Assembly (NCBI RefSeq): GCF_900476045.1
Contig: NZ_LS483440.1
Coordinates: 1,054,001-1,118,000 of the forward strand
DNA: 64,000 bases
Direction: 5' to 3'
Source: Gemella morbillorum
Lineage (GTDB): Bacteria > Bacillota > Bacilli > Staphylococcales > Gemellaceae
Of this stretch, positions 37,408 to 50,703 are shown piece after piece (position 1 is the first letter of the stretch; every line of letters begins with the position of its first letter). A program made the position numbers and the translations under genes. Under the pieces are notes generated by a model. The model made no database searches and was not told where the DNA came from. It saw nothing but the letters and a program-made list of their open reading frames with translations.

Positions 37408-38346
37408 CTACTCTTTCATTTGTACTTCTGCTACACGTAATTTTGCACTACGTGATCTATTATTTTCTTCTAACTCTTTATCCGTTGGATAAATTGGTTT
37501 TCTTGTTATAATTTTTAATTTAGCCAAACTTTCTTCTGGTAATATTGGAAGATTTTTAGGAGTTTCTTTTCTTTTTGCATATGAATTAAATATTTGTTTA
37601 CATATTCTATCTTCTAGTGAATGAAAAGTAATGACCGATATTCTTCCATCTTTTTTTACAATGTCTATTGCTTGCTCTAACGAATCTTCAAAAACTGATA
37701 GTTCATTATTTACAGCTATTCTTATCGCTTGAAAAACTCTTTTCGCAGGATGTCCACCTGTTCTTCTTTTAGCTGCTGGTATAGATTCTTTTATTATATC
37801 CACTAATTCAAAAGTTGTTTCTATTGGTTTTTCTAAACGTTTCTTTTCTACATTTCTTGCTATTTGCTTAGAAAATTTTTCTTCACCATAACGATAAAAT
37901 ATTTTAACCAATTCGTTATAATCATATTCATTTACAATTTCGTATGCACTTATTTTTGCATCTGTGTCCATACGCATATCTAGTCTTGTATCATAATTAT
38001 AACTAAAACCTCTTTCTGGTGTGTCTAATTGTGGAGAAGATACTCCCAAGTCATAAAGCACTCCATCTACTTCTGTAACACCGTGCTCTAGTAACTTTTC
38101 TCTCAAGTTTTTAAAATTAGATTTTATAAAGACAACCTTATCTGCATAATCTTTTAATTTATCTTTTGCATTTTCTAACGCAACGCTGTCTTGATCAAAA
38201 GCATATAGCTTTCCATCAGTTAATTGTTTTAAAATTTCTAAACTATGCCCTGCTCCACCTAAAGTGCAATCTACGTATACACCATTTTCTTTTATATTTA
38301 ATCCAGCAACAGCTTCGTTTAATAATACACTGTAATGTTTAAACAT
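37408..38346 (-). CDS. rsmH: 16S rRNA m4C1402 methyltransferase RsmH
   Basis: SAM-dependent N4-methyltransferase acting on C1402 of 16S rRNA. 312 residues. The SAM motif [11 protein letters not shown] (about 25-35), [12 protein letters not shown] (about 96-107), [13 protein letters not shown] and the C-terminal [13 protein letters not shown] are hallmarks. Also known as MraW. It is 12 bases after mraZ in the dcw operon. Confidence 0.97.
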   Translation of the reverse strand: MFKHYSVLLNEAVAGLNIKENGVYVDCTLGGAGHSLEILKQLTDGKLYAFDQDSVALENAKDKLKDYADKVVFIKSNFKNLREKLLEHGVTEVDGVLYDLGVSSPQLDTPERGFSYNYDTRLDMRMDTDAKISAYEIVNEYDYNELVKIFYRYGEEKFSKQIARNVEKKRLEKPIETTFELVDIIKESIPAAKRRTGGHPAKRVFQAIRIAVNNELSVFEDSLEQAIDIVKKDGRISVITFHSLEDRICKQIFNSYAKRKETPKNLPILPEESLAKLKIITRKPIYPTDKELEENNRSRSAKLRVAEVQMKE

Positions 38347-38358
38347 TTCTCATCCATC

Positions 38359-38790
38359 CTAAAAGTCAAAATCTTCTAATTCTTCTGCTATTTCCTCAAC
38401 ACTAGCCTCACTTTCAAGAAGAAGATCTTCCCAGTGAGCTTTATCCCAAATTTCTATTCTATTAGATAAACCATTTACTACACACTCTTTATTTAAAAAT
38501 GCATGTTCTATTAAAGCATTAGGAATATTTATTCTTCCTTGTTTATCTATCTCTACTTCCGTAGCCCCTGAAAAGAAAAAACGTTGGAAAGTACGTGCAT
38601 TTTTCTTAGTAATAGGTAGTGATTTTATTTTACTTTCCACTTTTTGCCACTCTTGTAGTGAATAGCCAAATAAACAAGAGTCCAGACCTCTTGTTATAAT
38701 AAATTTTTCACCTAATTCATCTCTGAATTTTATTGGTATACTAAGCCTTCCTTTAGCATCCATTTTATTATTGTATTGACCTATAAACAC
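38359..38790 (-). CDS. mraZ: Transcriptional regulator MraZ
   Basis: AbrB-fold DNA-binding protein that forms rings and represses the dcw cluster. GTG at 38790 gives 143 residues (the usual length), starting [25 protein letters not shown] just upstream serves as ribosome site. Two SpoVT/AbrB-like halves are seen, with [13 protein letters not shown] and [12 protein letters not shown]. It is the first gene of the operon and has matching operator repeats in its upstream region. In-frame codons further upstream to 38823 are probably untranslated. Confidence 0.94.
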   Translation of the reverse strand: MFIGQYNNKMDAKGRLSIPIKFRDELGEKFIITRGLDSCLFGYSLQEWQKVESKIKSLPITKKNARTFQRFFFSGATEVEIDKQGRINIPNALIEHAFLNKECVVNGLSNRIEIWDKAHWEDLLLESEASVEEIAEELEDFDF

Positions 38791-38819
38791 TACCCTCACC
38801 ACCTTACTTCTATAATTTA

Positions 38820-38844
38820 CCACATTTCCCCACTTTTTTCCACT
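38820..38844 (-). promoter_or_regulatory. MraZ-type operator repeats
   Basis: Three direct repeats on the minus strand, AGTGG (38840-38844), AGTGG (38830-38834) and TGTGG (38820-38824), spaced exactly 10 bases apart. Such GTG(G) repeats with one-helical-turn spacing are the known target of MraZ, so the cluster is probably autoregulated. The core promoter is not clear; a weak AT-rich -10 follows. Confidence 0.75.
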
Positions 38845-38902
38845 ATTTTGATAAAAATAATTGTTTTTTTTTTTATTATTTTTTTTTAAATATCTTTTTG
38901 TG

Positions 38903-38935
38903 ATTATAAAACCTTATTAAATAAGGCTTTATAAT
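38903..38935. repeat. 33-base imperfect palindrome upstream of mraZ
   Basis: 15-base arms (38903-38917 and 38921-38935) with a single mismatch and a 3-base loop, between the dnaI terminator and the mraZ operators. It has only short U runs, so it may be a second weak terminator or a protein-binding site. Confidence 0.7.
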
Positions 38936-38971
38936 TATATTCTAAATTTAATAGTTTTCCCTCTTAAAAAT

Positions 38972-39010
38972 AAAAAATGTCGAATAACTATATGTTATTC
39001 GACATTTTTT
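38972..39010 (-). terminator. Rho-independent terminator of the dnaB-dnaI operon
   Basis: 17-bp arms at 38972-38988 and 38994-39010 (aaaaaatgtcgaataac and complement) with a 5-base loop, just after dnaI. Confidence 0.9.
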
Positions 39011-39019
39011 TATCTATAT

Positions 39020-39904
39020 TTAATTATTATATTCACGCTCATTATCACCATTCAAAAAGTGTACAGTGCTTAAAGATTTTATACGTTGTATAATTCGTAA
39101 GGATTTCGTTTGATCAACTGAATTTCTTGAGTTAGCTAATAATTCAGCTAAGTCATCTAGACTTAAATTTGATGAGAAAAATGTTGGTAAATTTTCTGCC
39201 TCTCTATAATTTATAATCGGGCCTAAAACTTCATCACGAATGAATTCAGTAATATTTTCAGCTCCTATATCATCTATGATTAAAATTTCATCCGCTCTAA
39301 CTAAATCTATATATTGATCATAATTATTAGAACTTATTTTACTTTTTATCTTTCTTATAAATTCCGGATAATATAAGATAGTGGGCTCTTTCCCTTGTTC
39401 TTTTAGGTAATTATAAATACAGCCCATTAAATAAGTTTTCCCCATCCCTGTTGGGCCATATATATATACTCCTTTTTTAGCTTGACCATCTAAAATATTT
39501 TTACATGTCTTTATTATTTCAGTTGCAAGACGCCCTTTTTCCTTACTTTTTGATAAGTTTTGAAATGTATATGTAAGTACTTTTTTAGGTATAAATTCTG
39601 TTTTGATTCTATTATTAAGTTGCTGACTTAGCTTTTTATTTTTATATTCATATGTTTCCGAATATACTATATTAACTCTTTTTCCATCAATTATCAGTTT
39701 AGGTTTATGTTCGATATTTAAGTCGGAATCTTTTGAAATATAATATTGATAAAATTTTTCCAAATTCTCTTCTATATGTTTACGCGTGAAATTATTTTCT
39801 TGAATAAACTTTATAATTTCTAGATCTTTTAATACTTTTTCAGATATAAATTTTTCATAAGTATTCTCTGTATTCATAGACATAACACTAGATAACTTTT
39901 TCAT
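39020..39904 (-). CDS. dnaI: Primosomal protein DnaI (helicase loader)
   Basis: AAA+ ATPase that loads the replicative helicase with DnaB and DnaD. 294 residues. The N-terminal helicase-binding region (about 1-120) precedes the ATPase domain with Walker A GPTGMGKTYL (about 150-159) and Walker B EILIIDDIGAE (about 205-215); the arginine-finger region is near the C-terminus. Its start overlaps the dnaB stop by one base, so translation is coupled. Confidence 0.93.
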   Translation of the reverse strand: MKKLSSVMSMNTENTYEKFISEKVLKDLEIIKFIQENNFTRKHIEENLEKFYQYYISKDSDLNIEHKPKLIIDGKRVNIVYSETYEYKNKKLSQQLNNRIKTEFIPKKVLTYTFQNLSKSKEKGRLATEIIKTCKNILDGQAKKGVYIYGPTGMGKTYLMGCIYNYLKEQGKEPTILYYPEFIRKIKSKISSNNYDQYIDLVRADEILIIDDIGAENITEFIRDEVLGPIINYREAENLPTFFSSNLSLDDLAELLANSRNSVDQTKSLRIIQRIKSLSTVHFLNGDNEREYNN

Positions 39905-41280
39905 TATGTGTCCTTCTTCCTTGTAAGTTCTTTCATCATCTCATTATACGCATCTTCGTCTTCTTGAGTAACAACACGATTCTGTGATGATTTTATTGTA
40001 GAAATATTTTCCATCTGTTGTTTTAAATATTCTGGGAAAGGCGCCTTATAAACTTTCCTATTAGTATTTGAGTTCCATACTGATGCTGTTTTTTCAACAT
40101 TTTTTCTAACAGTCCTCATATTACGTGATTTTCTAACAAATTCGATAGCATCTTTTGCTCCTAATAATCGTTGACTTTGCCAATTACTAGCAATTTTATC
40201 TATATAATTTTTATGTGGTAATCCTGAACTATTACTAGTATTTATAGAATACTCTAACAAAATATTTAAAACACCTGTTGGGAAGTTATATTTTTCCTGA
40301 ATCTCAGTAATATTTCTTGCATCAACATTAGATAAAACTAAGCCTTTTTGCTTATTTAAATAGGTTATATAATCTATATTGTCTACTTCTCTTATAAATT
40401 TATCTTCTTCTGTAAGTTGTTCTTTCTCTTCTACTAATTTTTTATTTAACATCTTATCTAAAGTTGGAACTTCTTGTTTTCTAACATTTACATAAAGCTG
40501 AGTTAAATAATTTTTTAACTTCTCTACATTTAGTGTACTCTCCCCAGCATTTACATCAGCAACTTTTTCTATTGCTTTTGCCATATCTGAAGGTGCTACT
40601 TTATATAGATGAGCTAATCCTAAAATATCATTTTTAATATTACTCTTCTCAATTACTTCTGATAAATAACTATTAGCTAAATAATAATTTAGCTTTGAAA
40701 AATCAAAGAAATATTCATCAAAATTCGGACCAGAAGCTAAGTCTGTTTTGGTAAAACCAGATTCATAGCTATCTAAATTCTCCAAGTTATAAATATCTGA
40801 AAATTTAACGGTTAATTCTTCAAAATTGTTAAAACTAACCTTATCAAAAGAATAATAAGTTTTTATTTCATTATATTCACTATTTCCTATAGTATTTTCT
40901 AATAATTGACACAAAATAGGTGTGTTAAAAAATTCAAAGAAGCTTAATGCTTCTTTTATTTTATAAACGTACTGTTTCCCTGATGAATTATTTATATAAA
41001 ATGATTGTAATAAACCAATAGCTTCTAATTTTTTACGAGCAATTATAAATTTATTAACATCTAATGCTAAATTATCAAAAATATCATAATGTAAATAATT
41101 CTTTGATAAATTTGTATCTCCAATCATTTTGCTTCCCAAAAATTGGTATAACTTGACTGCATCAGAGCCTACTAAAGGTAAGTATAGTAAGTTTAATTCA
41201 GTTGTTCTTAGAGAAACATTATAATCATTATATACGCAGTAAAAATCTTTTTGAAATACTTTATCTTTCATTATTTTCAT
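39904..41280 (-). CDS. dnaB: Replication initiation and membrane attachment protein DnaB
   Basis: Firmicute helicase co-loader (not the helicase), 458 residues. The N-terminal winged-helix DDBH1 region (about 20-130) begins with YCVYNDYNVSLRTTELNLLYLPLVG, and the DnaB/DnaD C-terminal DDBH2 region (about 300-385) includes VDARNITEIQEKYNFPTGVLNILLEYS. It overlaps the preceding unknown gene by 20 bases and dnaI by one. Its order with dnaI is conserved in Firmicutes; nrdR, often adjacent, is not here. Confidence 0.9.
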   Translation of the reverse strand: MKIMKDKVFQKDFYCVYNDYNVSLRTTELNLLYLPLVGSDAVKLYQFLGSKMIGDTNLSKNYLHYDIFDNLALDVNKFIIARKKLEAIGLLQSFYINNSSGKQYVYKIKEALSFFEFFNTPILCQLLENTIGNSEYNEIKTYYSFDKVSFNNFEELTVKFSDIYNLENLDSYESGFTKTDLASGPNFDEYFFDFSKLNYYLANSYLSEVIEKSNIKNDILGLAHLYKVAPSDMAKAIEKVADVNAGESTLNVEKLKNYLTQLYVNVRKQEVPTLDKMLNKKLVEEKEQLTEEDKFIREVDNIDYITYLNKQKGLVLSNVDARNITEIQEKYNFPTGVLNILLEYSINTSNSSGLPHKNYIDKIASNWQSQRLLGAKDAIEFVRKSRNMRTVRKNVEKTASVWNSNTNRKVYKAPFPEYLKQQMENISTIKSSQNRVVTQEDEDAYNEMMKELTRKKDT

Positions 41281-42259
41281 CCATTACTTCTATAATAATT
41301 TGAGTGTATTCTAAAGCAAAGATAAATTCAGGATTATAATCATATTTTATTTTATCATCATTTCTCAGTGGTGCAAAAAAAGATTTTACTAATATTGGAT
41401 AAATATTATCTAACAATAATTTAGCATTGTCATTCTCATATAATGTTCTCAAGAAATTAAATACTTTATGTACACTACTCAAAAACTCTTCTTTAGACGG
41501 CGTTGTTACATTAGTATAACTATCTATTTTAGTAGAAAAACTTAAAATATTTTTCTTATCTTTTTTAGCTACAAATGTTCTAAGATCATCAATTAAGTCA
41601 TACATATAGTTGAAGAATGATTCAAAGTTCTCTAAATACTCATTATTAATTATTTTTGACTCATTCTTTAATAATAGTTTATTAATGTTATAGTCTGTAA
41701 CAAATAAATAAATTTTATACAAATCAGCAAACTCTATATCATTTAATTCACAATAATCTTTTATTATAGAATTTAGACTCTTACCTTCTTTATAAATATT
41801 ATATAACGTATTTAGCCAAATAAATTCTTCCAATTTCTTATCATTAATTAATGTAATCAAGTAATTGTTAAATCTATATTCTTCTTCATCTTCAAATAGA
41901 ATAGCAGTTCTTCCTTCTATTCTTAATAAAATATCATTAAATTCTTCTTCAATATCTTTATCATAATTTTCATCATCAAAAGATCCTTTTAATTCTGCTT
42001 TTACTCTCGTAAATTCCTCACGACTATTATCTAAACTCTCTAATCTTTCTTTGAAAACTTCATTAAAAGATGGATTTTGTGAATGATAATACATTTCTAT
42101 TGCCTTATTAAATTCTAAAACTTTTGCTAAAATTTTAATATATGCAACCTTAATGTTTTTATCGTTAGAAATATAGTTAATTTTTCTTAATGCATTTAAT
42201 ATATCTTTTTTATTTTCACCAGTTAAAACTAGCGTTTTTTCATCTTCCAAATAAAACAT
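41261..42259 (-). CDS. Hypothetical protein coupled to dnaB-dnaI
   Basis: I do not recognise this 332-residue protein. It is soluble, predicted to be almost all helical, acidic (about 20% Asp+Glu) and without a signal peptide, Cys motif or nucleotide-binding loop. Its last 20 bases overlap the start of dnaB, and a good ribosome site (TAGGAGGGTTAGGA) and a consensus-like promoter precede its ATG. It therefore leads the dnaB-dnaI operon. A role in replication or a dedicated DnaB partner is possible from context only. Confidence 0.85.
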   Translation of the reverse strand: MFYLEDEKTLVLTGENKKDILNALRKINYISNDKNIKVAYIKILAKVLEFNKAIEMYYHSQNPSFNEVFKERLESLDNSREEFTRVKAELKGSFDDENYDKDIEEEFNDILLRIEGRTAILFEDEEEYRFNNYLITLINDKKLEEFIWLNTLYNIYKEGKSLNSIIKDYCELNDIEFADLYKIYLFVTDYNINKLLLKNESKIINNEYLENFESFFNYMYDLIDDLRTFVAKKDKKNILSFSTKIDSYTNVTTPSKEEFLSSVHKVFNFLRTLYENDNAKLLLDNIYPILVKSFFAPLRNDDKIKYDYNPEFIFALEYTQIIIEVMDENNER

Positions 42260-42285
42260 TCCTAACCCTCCTAAAGTATATTATT

Positions 42286-42314
42286 ATAATACTCCATTTC
42301 TGCAATAAAATCAA
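42286..42314 (-). promoter_or_regulatory. Promoter of the hypothetical-dnaB-dnaI operon
   Basis: TTGATT (42309-42314), 17-base spacer, TATTAT (42286-42291), minus strand, just beyond the rRNA terminator. Confidence 0.65.
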
Positions 42315-42342
42315 AATAAAAGTAAGTTATTTATATTAAAAA

Positions 42343-42366
42343 AGAACCTTCCGAAAGGAAGGTTCT
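42343..42366 (-). terminator. Rho-independent terminator of the rRNA operon
   Basis: 10-bp perfect arms agaaccttcc (42343-42352) and ggaaggttct (42357-42366) with a GAAA/TTTC tetraloop and a U run, directly after 5S rRNA. Confidence 0.92.
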
Positions 42367-42372
42367 CTCAGT

Positions 42373-42489
42373 TGCCTGGCAACGTTCTAGTCTTGCAGGG
42401 CGTAAACCCAACTACATTCGACGCTAAAGAGCTTAACTTCTGTGTTCGGTATGGGTACAGGTGTGTCCTCTTCGCTATCGCCACCAGAC
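42373..42489 (-). rRNA. rrf: 5S ribosomal RNA
   Basis: About 117 bases on the minus strand. The ends TCTGGTGGC and GCCAGGC pair as the terminal helix; the interior CCCATACCGAACACAGAAG is the conserved loop. Ends are accurate to a few bases. Confidence 0.95.
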
Positions 42490-42554
42490 GAAAACTTCAT
42501 ACATATATTATATCATCTTTTCTTCTCTTGTCAACAAATTTTTCAGAACTTCAC

Positions 42555-47205
<4,651 letters not shown>

Positions 47206-47282
47206 TGTTTAGCTTGATTAGCTCTTTAAAAAGTTTTATAGTTTCTTTTCAAAACTGTCCTTTTTGGAATTAACGTTGACTT

Positions 47283-47308
47283 AATTCGTTTAGTTTTCAA
47301 TGTTCAAG
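47283..47308 (-). other. 16S rRNA processing stem, 5' arm
   Basis: AACTAAACGAATT and neighbouring bases pair with 45598-45623 on the far side of 16S, giving a stem of about 26 bases with few mismatches, the expected RNase III substrate. Confidence 0.75.
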
Positions 47309-47331
47309 TTTGTTGCGTTAGCAACTTTTAT

Positions 47332-47360
47332 ATCTTATCATTTTTATTTTTTTTTGTCAA
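47332..47360 (-). promoter_or_regulatory. rRNA promoter P2
   Basis: TTGACA (47355-47360), 17-base A-rich spacer, TAAGAT (47332-47337) on the minus strand. Confidence 0.8.
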
Positions 47361-47424
47361 TAGTTTTTTTAAACTTTTTTTAACTTATTTTAAAATGACT
47401 TCGTCTTTCTTCAAGACTTTTTCT

Positions 47425-47453
47425 ATTCTATCATCTACTTTTCCCTTTGTCAA
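47425..47453 (-). promoter_or_regulatory. rRNA promoter P1
   Basis: TTGACA (47448-47453), 17-base spacer, TAGAAT (47425-47430) on the minus strand, 93 bases upstream of P2. The remaining sequence of 47206-47536 holds only AT-rich leader and a small GTTGC-GCAAC hairpin at 47312-47325. Confidence 0.8.
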
Positions 47454-47536
47454 GGTGGTTTCTTCTTTTTTCTTAACATTTGTCTTTTATTCTTTTAAAC
47501 AACATTGTTTATTAATAATATCTTCTATAAAAATAC

Positions 47537-47581
47537 AAAAGATTGAATTACCAAAATCATAAAATAGTAATTCAATCTTTT
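47537..47581 (-). terminator. Rho-independent terminator of mutS2
   Basis: Perfect 14-bp arms aaaagattgaatta (47537-47550) and taattcaatctttt (47568-47581), 17-base loop. Confidence 0.88.
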
Positions 47582-47583
47582 TA

Positions 47584-49923
47584 TTATTTCATCTCTACTA
47601 CTGTAGCTCCCATTCCACCTTCATTTTGGCCACCACTTCTAAAACTCTTGACATAACGATTATTCTTCAAGTACTCAGCGATATTTTTTCTAAGTATTCC
47701 TGAGCCTAGACCATGAATTATAGTGAAAGTATCATACCCTTGTAAGATAACCTTGTCCATATAATCCTCAATAACTCTTATCGCTTCTTCAGTATTTAAA
47801 CCGATAACATTAATATCAATACCAACCTTTTTACTACTTACTTTACTAGTACTAATATATCGTTGAGTTGTTTCTGGTTCACTATCAATTTTTCTAACTT
47901 CTTTTTTCTTAATACTAAGTTTCATAGCCCCCATTTTAATTTGCAGATTATCCCCTGATGTTTCTAGGACAGTTGCACGCTGATTATAACTAAGAACCAA
48001 TACATCGTCCCCAACTTTAATTTCAGTATCATTAAATTTAAGTTGATCCTCTAATTTTTTCGTTAAATTAATTTTGTTTTTTCTATTATCAATATTATGA
48101 AGAATTTCATTTACCTCATGTTGTTTTAGAGCTGAACTATCTTTAAAATCACGATACAAATCTAAAATTTCTTCTTTTTTAGCATCAATCTCTCTATTCA
48201 ACTCTAAACTTAGCTCATTATATAAACTATCTTTATATTCATTATATTTTATAAGATTGTTTTCTAAAGTTGCTTTCACTTCATTTATTTCATCAACAAC
48301 TCGATTTATATATTCCAATTTAAAATCGTATTCTCTTATACTTTCAGAAAGTTTATCGATAAATAAATTATTTTCTTTTTCATTTTCTTCTTGCAATGCA
48401 CTTGCTTCAGCTATAATTGAACTATCTAACCCTAACTTTGCCGAAATATTTATCGCATTTGATTTTCCAGGCAAACCTATTATAAATCTGTATGTAGGTT
48501 TTAATTTTTCAAAATCAAATTCCATAGAAGAATTTTTATAATATTCCGATTCAAAACAATAATTTTTAATCTCTGGATAGTGAGTTGTACATAACATTGT
48601 AGCATTTAGTTCTTTAAATTTATCAAGAAGAGCTATCGATAAGACCGCTCCTTCACTTGGGTCAGTTCCTGAGCACAATTCGTCTAAAAGAATTAAACTT
48701 TTCTCATTTGTTTCTTCTAATATATTAATGATATTTGTCATATGCGAAGAAAATGTAGATAAATTATTTTCTATAGACTGTTCATCTCCTAAATCAACAA
48801 AGACTTTTACAAAGAACCCAACTGTAGACTCCTCTAAAGCGGGAATATAAAATCCTAAGTGAGACAGATAGACACATAATCCTACCGTTTTTAATATTAC
48901 AGTTTTCCCACCGGTATTAGGTCCAGTAATAATAAGTGAGTTCCCAAAATTATCTAAAGTAATATCATTTTTCACAACAACGTCCTTATCTATCAATGGA
49001 TTATATGCTTTTTTTAAATTAATTTCTTGTTTATGAACAATATTTTGCTTATTAAATCCCTTTTGACTACAGAAATTCATTTTTGAAAAAATAAATTCTA
49101 CTTGAGAAAAATTCCATAATGAATTTAACAATTCATTTGCTTTTATTTTTATAACTTCCGAGGCATCTTTCAAAATTCTTAATATTTCTTCTTTTTCTTT
49201 TCTTCTTAAGACACCTATTTCATTATTTATTTCTACATTTTCTTTCGGTTCTACGTAAAATGTATTTCCAGAAGCAGATTCATCATGGATTATTCCTCCA
49301 AAATCATTCTTATGTTCTGGTTTAACTAAAATTACATCACGATCATTACGCTTAGTAACAATAGCCTCTGTTAATTTTTTCACATTTGCTCTTATTATAT
49401 TTTTTAATACTTGGTCACTTTTAGTTTTTAATTTGGCAATATTTGCTTTTATATTTTTCAATTCTAATGATGCATCTGGTCTAATATAGCCGTCTTCATC
49501 AATTATTCTATCTAAGTATTTCTCTAAATCTTCAAAGTTATCTAATTTTTCTATATACTTATCTAAACTTCTATAAGATTTATTTTCTTGAATTTTTATT
49601 CCTTCAAAACGCTTTGTAAATCTATCATAAACGATAATATTCCTTAAAATGTAAAATAAATCTTTTTCTGAAAGAATACTATCTATTTTAGCTTTTTTAA
49701 CGCTCGCTTCATAATTGTAAATTTTCAAACGAAATTCATTTGGGTATTTTCTTAGCAATTCATATGCTTCTTCATTTTCTCTATGGACTTCTAGTAACTT
49801 ATCAAAATCACTTATATATTCAAGATTTTTTATTTTTTCATAAGATATTTCTGAATAACAATATTTTTCTACATCTTTTAAGACTAAATCTAAATTCAAT
49901 TTTTTTCGAATTATCTTATCCAA
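47584..49923 (-). CDS. mutS2: MutS2 (ribosome-rescue/recombination ATPase with Smr domain)
   Basis: 779 residues. MutS core and clamp helices (about 1-320) precede the ABC ATPase with Walker A TGPNTGGKT (about 333-341) and Walker B LILLDELCSGTDPSEG. A long coiled coil follows, then a KOW-like segment (VGDDVLVLSYNQRATVLE) and the Smr domain (about 705-779) with IIHGLGSGILR. The Smr LDLRG element is replaced by NVIGLN, so the nuclease motif looks altered. MutS2 suppresses homologous recombination and splits collided ribosomes in Bacillus. Start is TTG with AAGGGG upstream. Terminator follows. cvpA lies upstream, as in Bacillus, but polX and zapA are missing. Confidence 0.95.
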   Translation of the reverse strand: MDKIIRKKLNLDLVLKDVEKYCYSEISYEKIKNLEYISDFDKLLEVHRENEEAYELLRKYPNEFRLKIYNYEASVKKAKIDSILSEKDLFYILRNIIVYDRFTKRFEGIKIQENKSYRSLDKYIEKLDNFEDLEKYLDRIIDEDGYIRPDASLELKNIKANIAKLKTKSDQVLKNIIRANVKKLTEAIVTKRNDRDVILVKPEHKNDFGGIIHDESASGNTFYVEPKENVEINNEIGVLRRKEKEEILRILKDASEVIKIKANELLNSLWNFSQVEFIFSKMNFCSQKGFNKQNIVHKQEINLKKAYNPLIDKDVVVKNDITLDNFGNSLIITGPNTGGKTVILKTVGLCVYLSHLGFYIPALEESTVGFFVKVFVDLGDEQSIENNLSTFSSHMTNIINILEETNEKSLILLDELCSGTDPSEGAVLSIALLDKFKELNATMLCTTHYPEIKNYCFESEYYKNSSMEFDFEKLKPTYRFIIGLPGKSNAINISAKLGLDSSIIAEASALQEENEKENNLFIDKLSESIREYDFKLEYINRVVDEINEVKATLENNLIKYNEYKDSLYNELSLELNREIDAKKEEILDLYRDFKDSSALKQHEVNEILHNIDNRKNKINLTKKLEDQLKFNDTEIKVGDDVLVLSYNQRATVLETSGDNLQIKMGAMKLSIKKKEVRKIDSEPETTQRYISTSKVSSKKVGIDINVIGLNTEEAIRVIEDYMDKVILQGYDTFTIIHGLGSGILRKNIAEYLKNNRYVKSFRSGGQNEGGMGATVVEMK

Positions 49924-50019
49924 TTAATTTTCACCCCTTCAAACATAATATTTTCTTATATTCAACAAAAACTATTATACACTAAATATATTCTTTTAAC
50001 AATTTTATTAAACAGAAAA

Positions 50020-50057
50020 ATAGAGTAATAATTTAAATAATTTAACTATTACTCTAT
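50020..50057 (-). terminator. Rho-independent terminator of cvpA
   Basis: 11-bp arms atagagtaata (50020-50030) and tattactctat (50047-50057) after the cvpA stop. Confidence 0.8.
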
Positions 50058-50064
50058 TAATATT

Positions 50065-50598
50065 CTATCTATCGAAGAATAAGCTTATTAGCTGTTTTGA
50101 CAATATTGGTGTGTTTTCTAAAATATACTCTGGAAGTGTTGAATTAGTAAAAATTGTTGTTTTCCATTCTGATGTTGGTAAAATTGTTCCAACATAAAGA
50201 ATTAGAAAGATTATCAAATAAATTTCTACAAAACCTAAAATAGCACCTAAAAATCTATCCGTTGTCTTTATTAAAGGTAATTTTCTTATTAATCCAAAAA
50301 TAGAAGCTAAAACTTGAATTATCAATCGAATCACAATAAATATCACAATAAACGAAATAACTCTATAATAAGCTGTAGGAATATTAAGATTTTGGTAAAT
50401 CCCGTTTAATCCTTCTGACACATTATCAGGTATTGGAATTAATCCTGTAAATAAATAAGCTAAACGGGAACTGAACAACATAGAAACAAGATAGCCTATT
50501 ATAATTGTTCCTAAATAAAAAAGTTGCATTATAAGTCCTCGTTTATAACCTAGATAGACTCCTGCAAAAAGAAGTAATACAATTAATATATCTACCAT
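50065..50598 (-). CDS. CvpA-family membrane protein
   Basis: 177 residues with four predicted membrane helices. The N-terminus DILIVLLLFAGVYLGYKRGLIMQL and the KTTDRFLGAILGFVE segment (about 114-128) match CvpA (colicin V production accessory protein family; YshB in Bacillus). The role is poorly defined; CvpA contributes to envelope stress survival in some bacteria. It lies upstream of mutS2 in the same direction but a terminator separates them. Confidence 0.9.
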   Translation of the reverse strand: MVDILIVLLLFAGVYLGYKRGLIMQLFYLGTIIIGYLVSMLFSSRLAYLFTGLIPIPDNVSEGLNGIYQNLNIPTAYYRVISFIVIFIVIRLIIQVLASIFGLIRKLPLIKTTDRFLGAILGFVEIYLIIFLILYVGTILPTSEWKTTIFTNSTLPEYILENTPILSKQLISLFFDR

Positions 50599-50647
50599 AA
50601 CATCCTCCTTTCATAATTATATTATACAATTGTAAGTGATTAACTTT

Positions 50648-50684
50648 AAAGTAGCATTAATCTGAATAAGATTAATGCTACTTT
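50648..50684 (-). terminator. Rho-independent terminator of fakA
   Basis: 15-bp arms (50648-50662 and 50670-50684, agtagcattaatc core) with a 7-base loop. Confidence 0.88.
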
Positions 50685-50703
50685 GTTAACAAAAAATAAT
50701 TTT

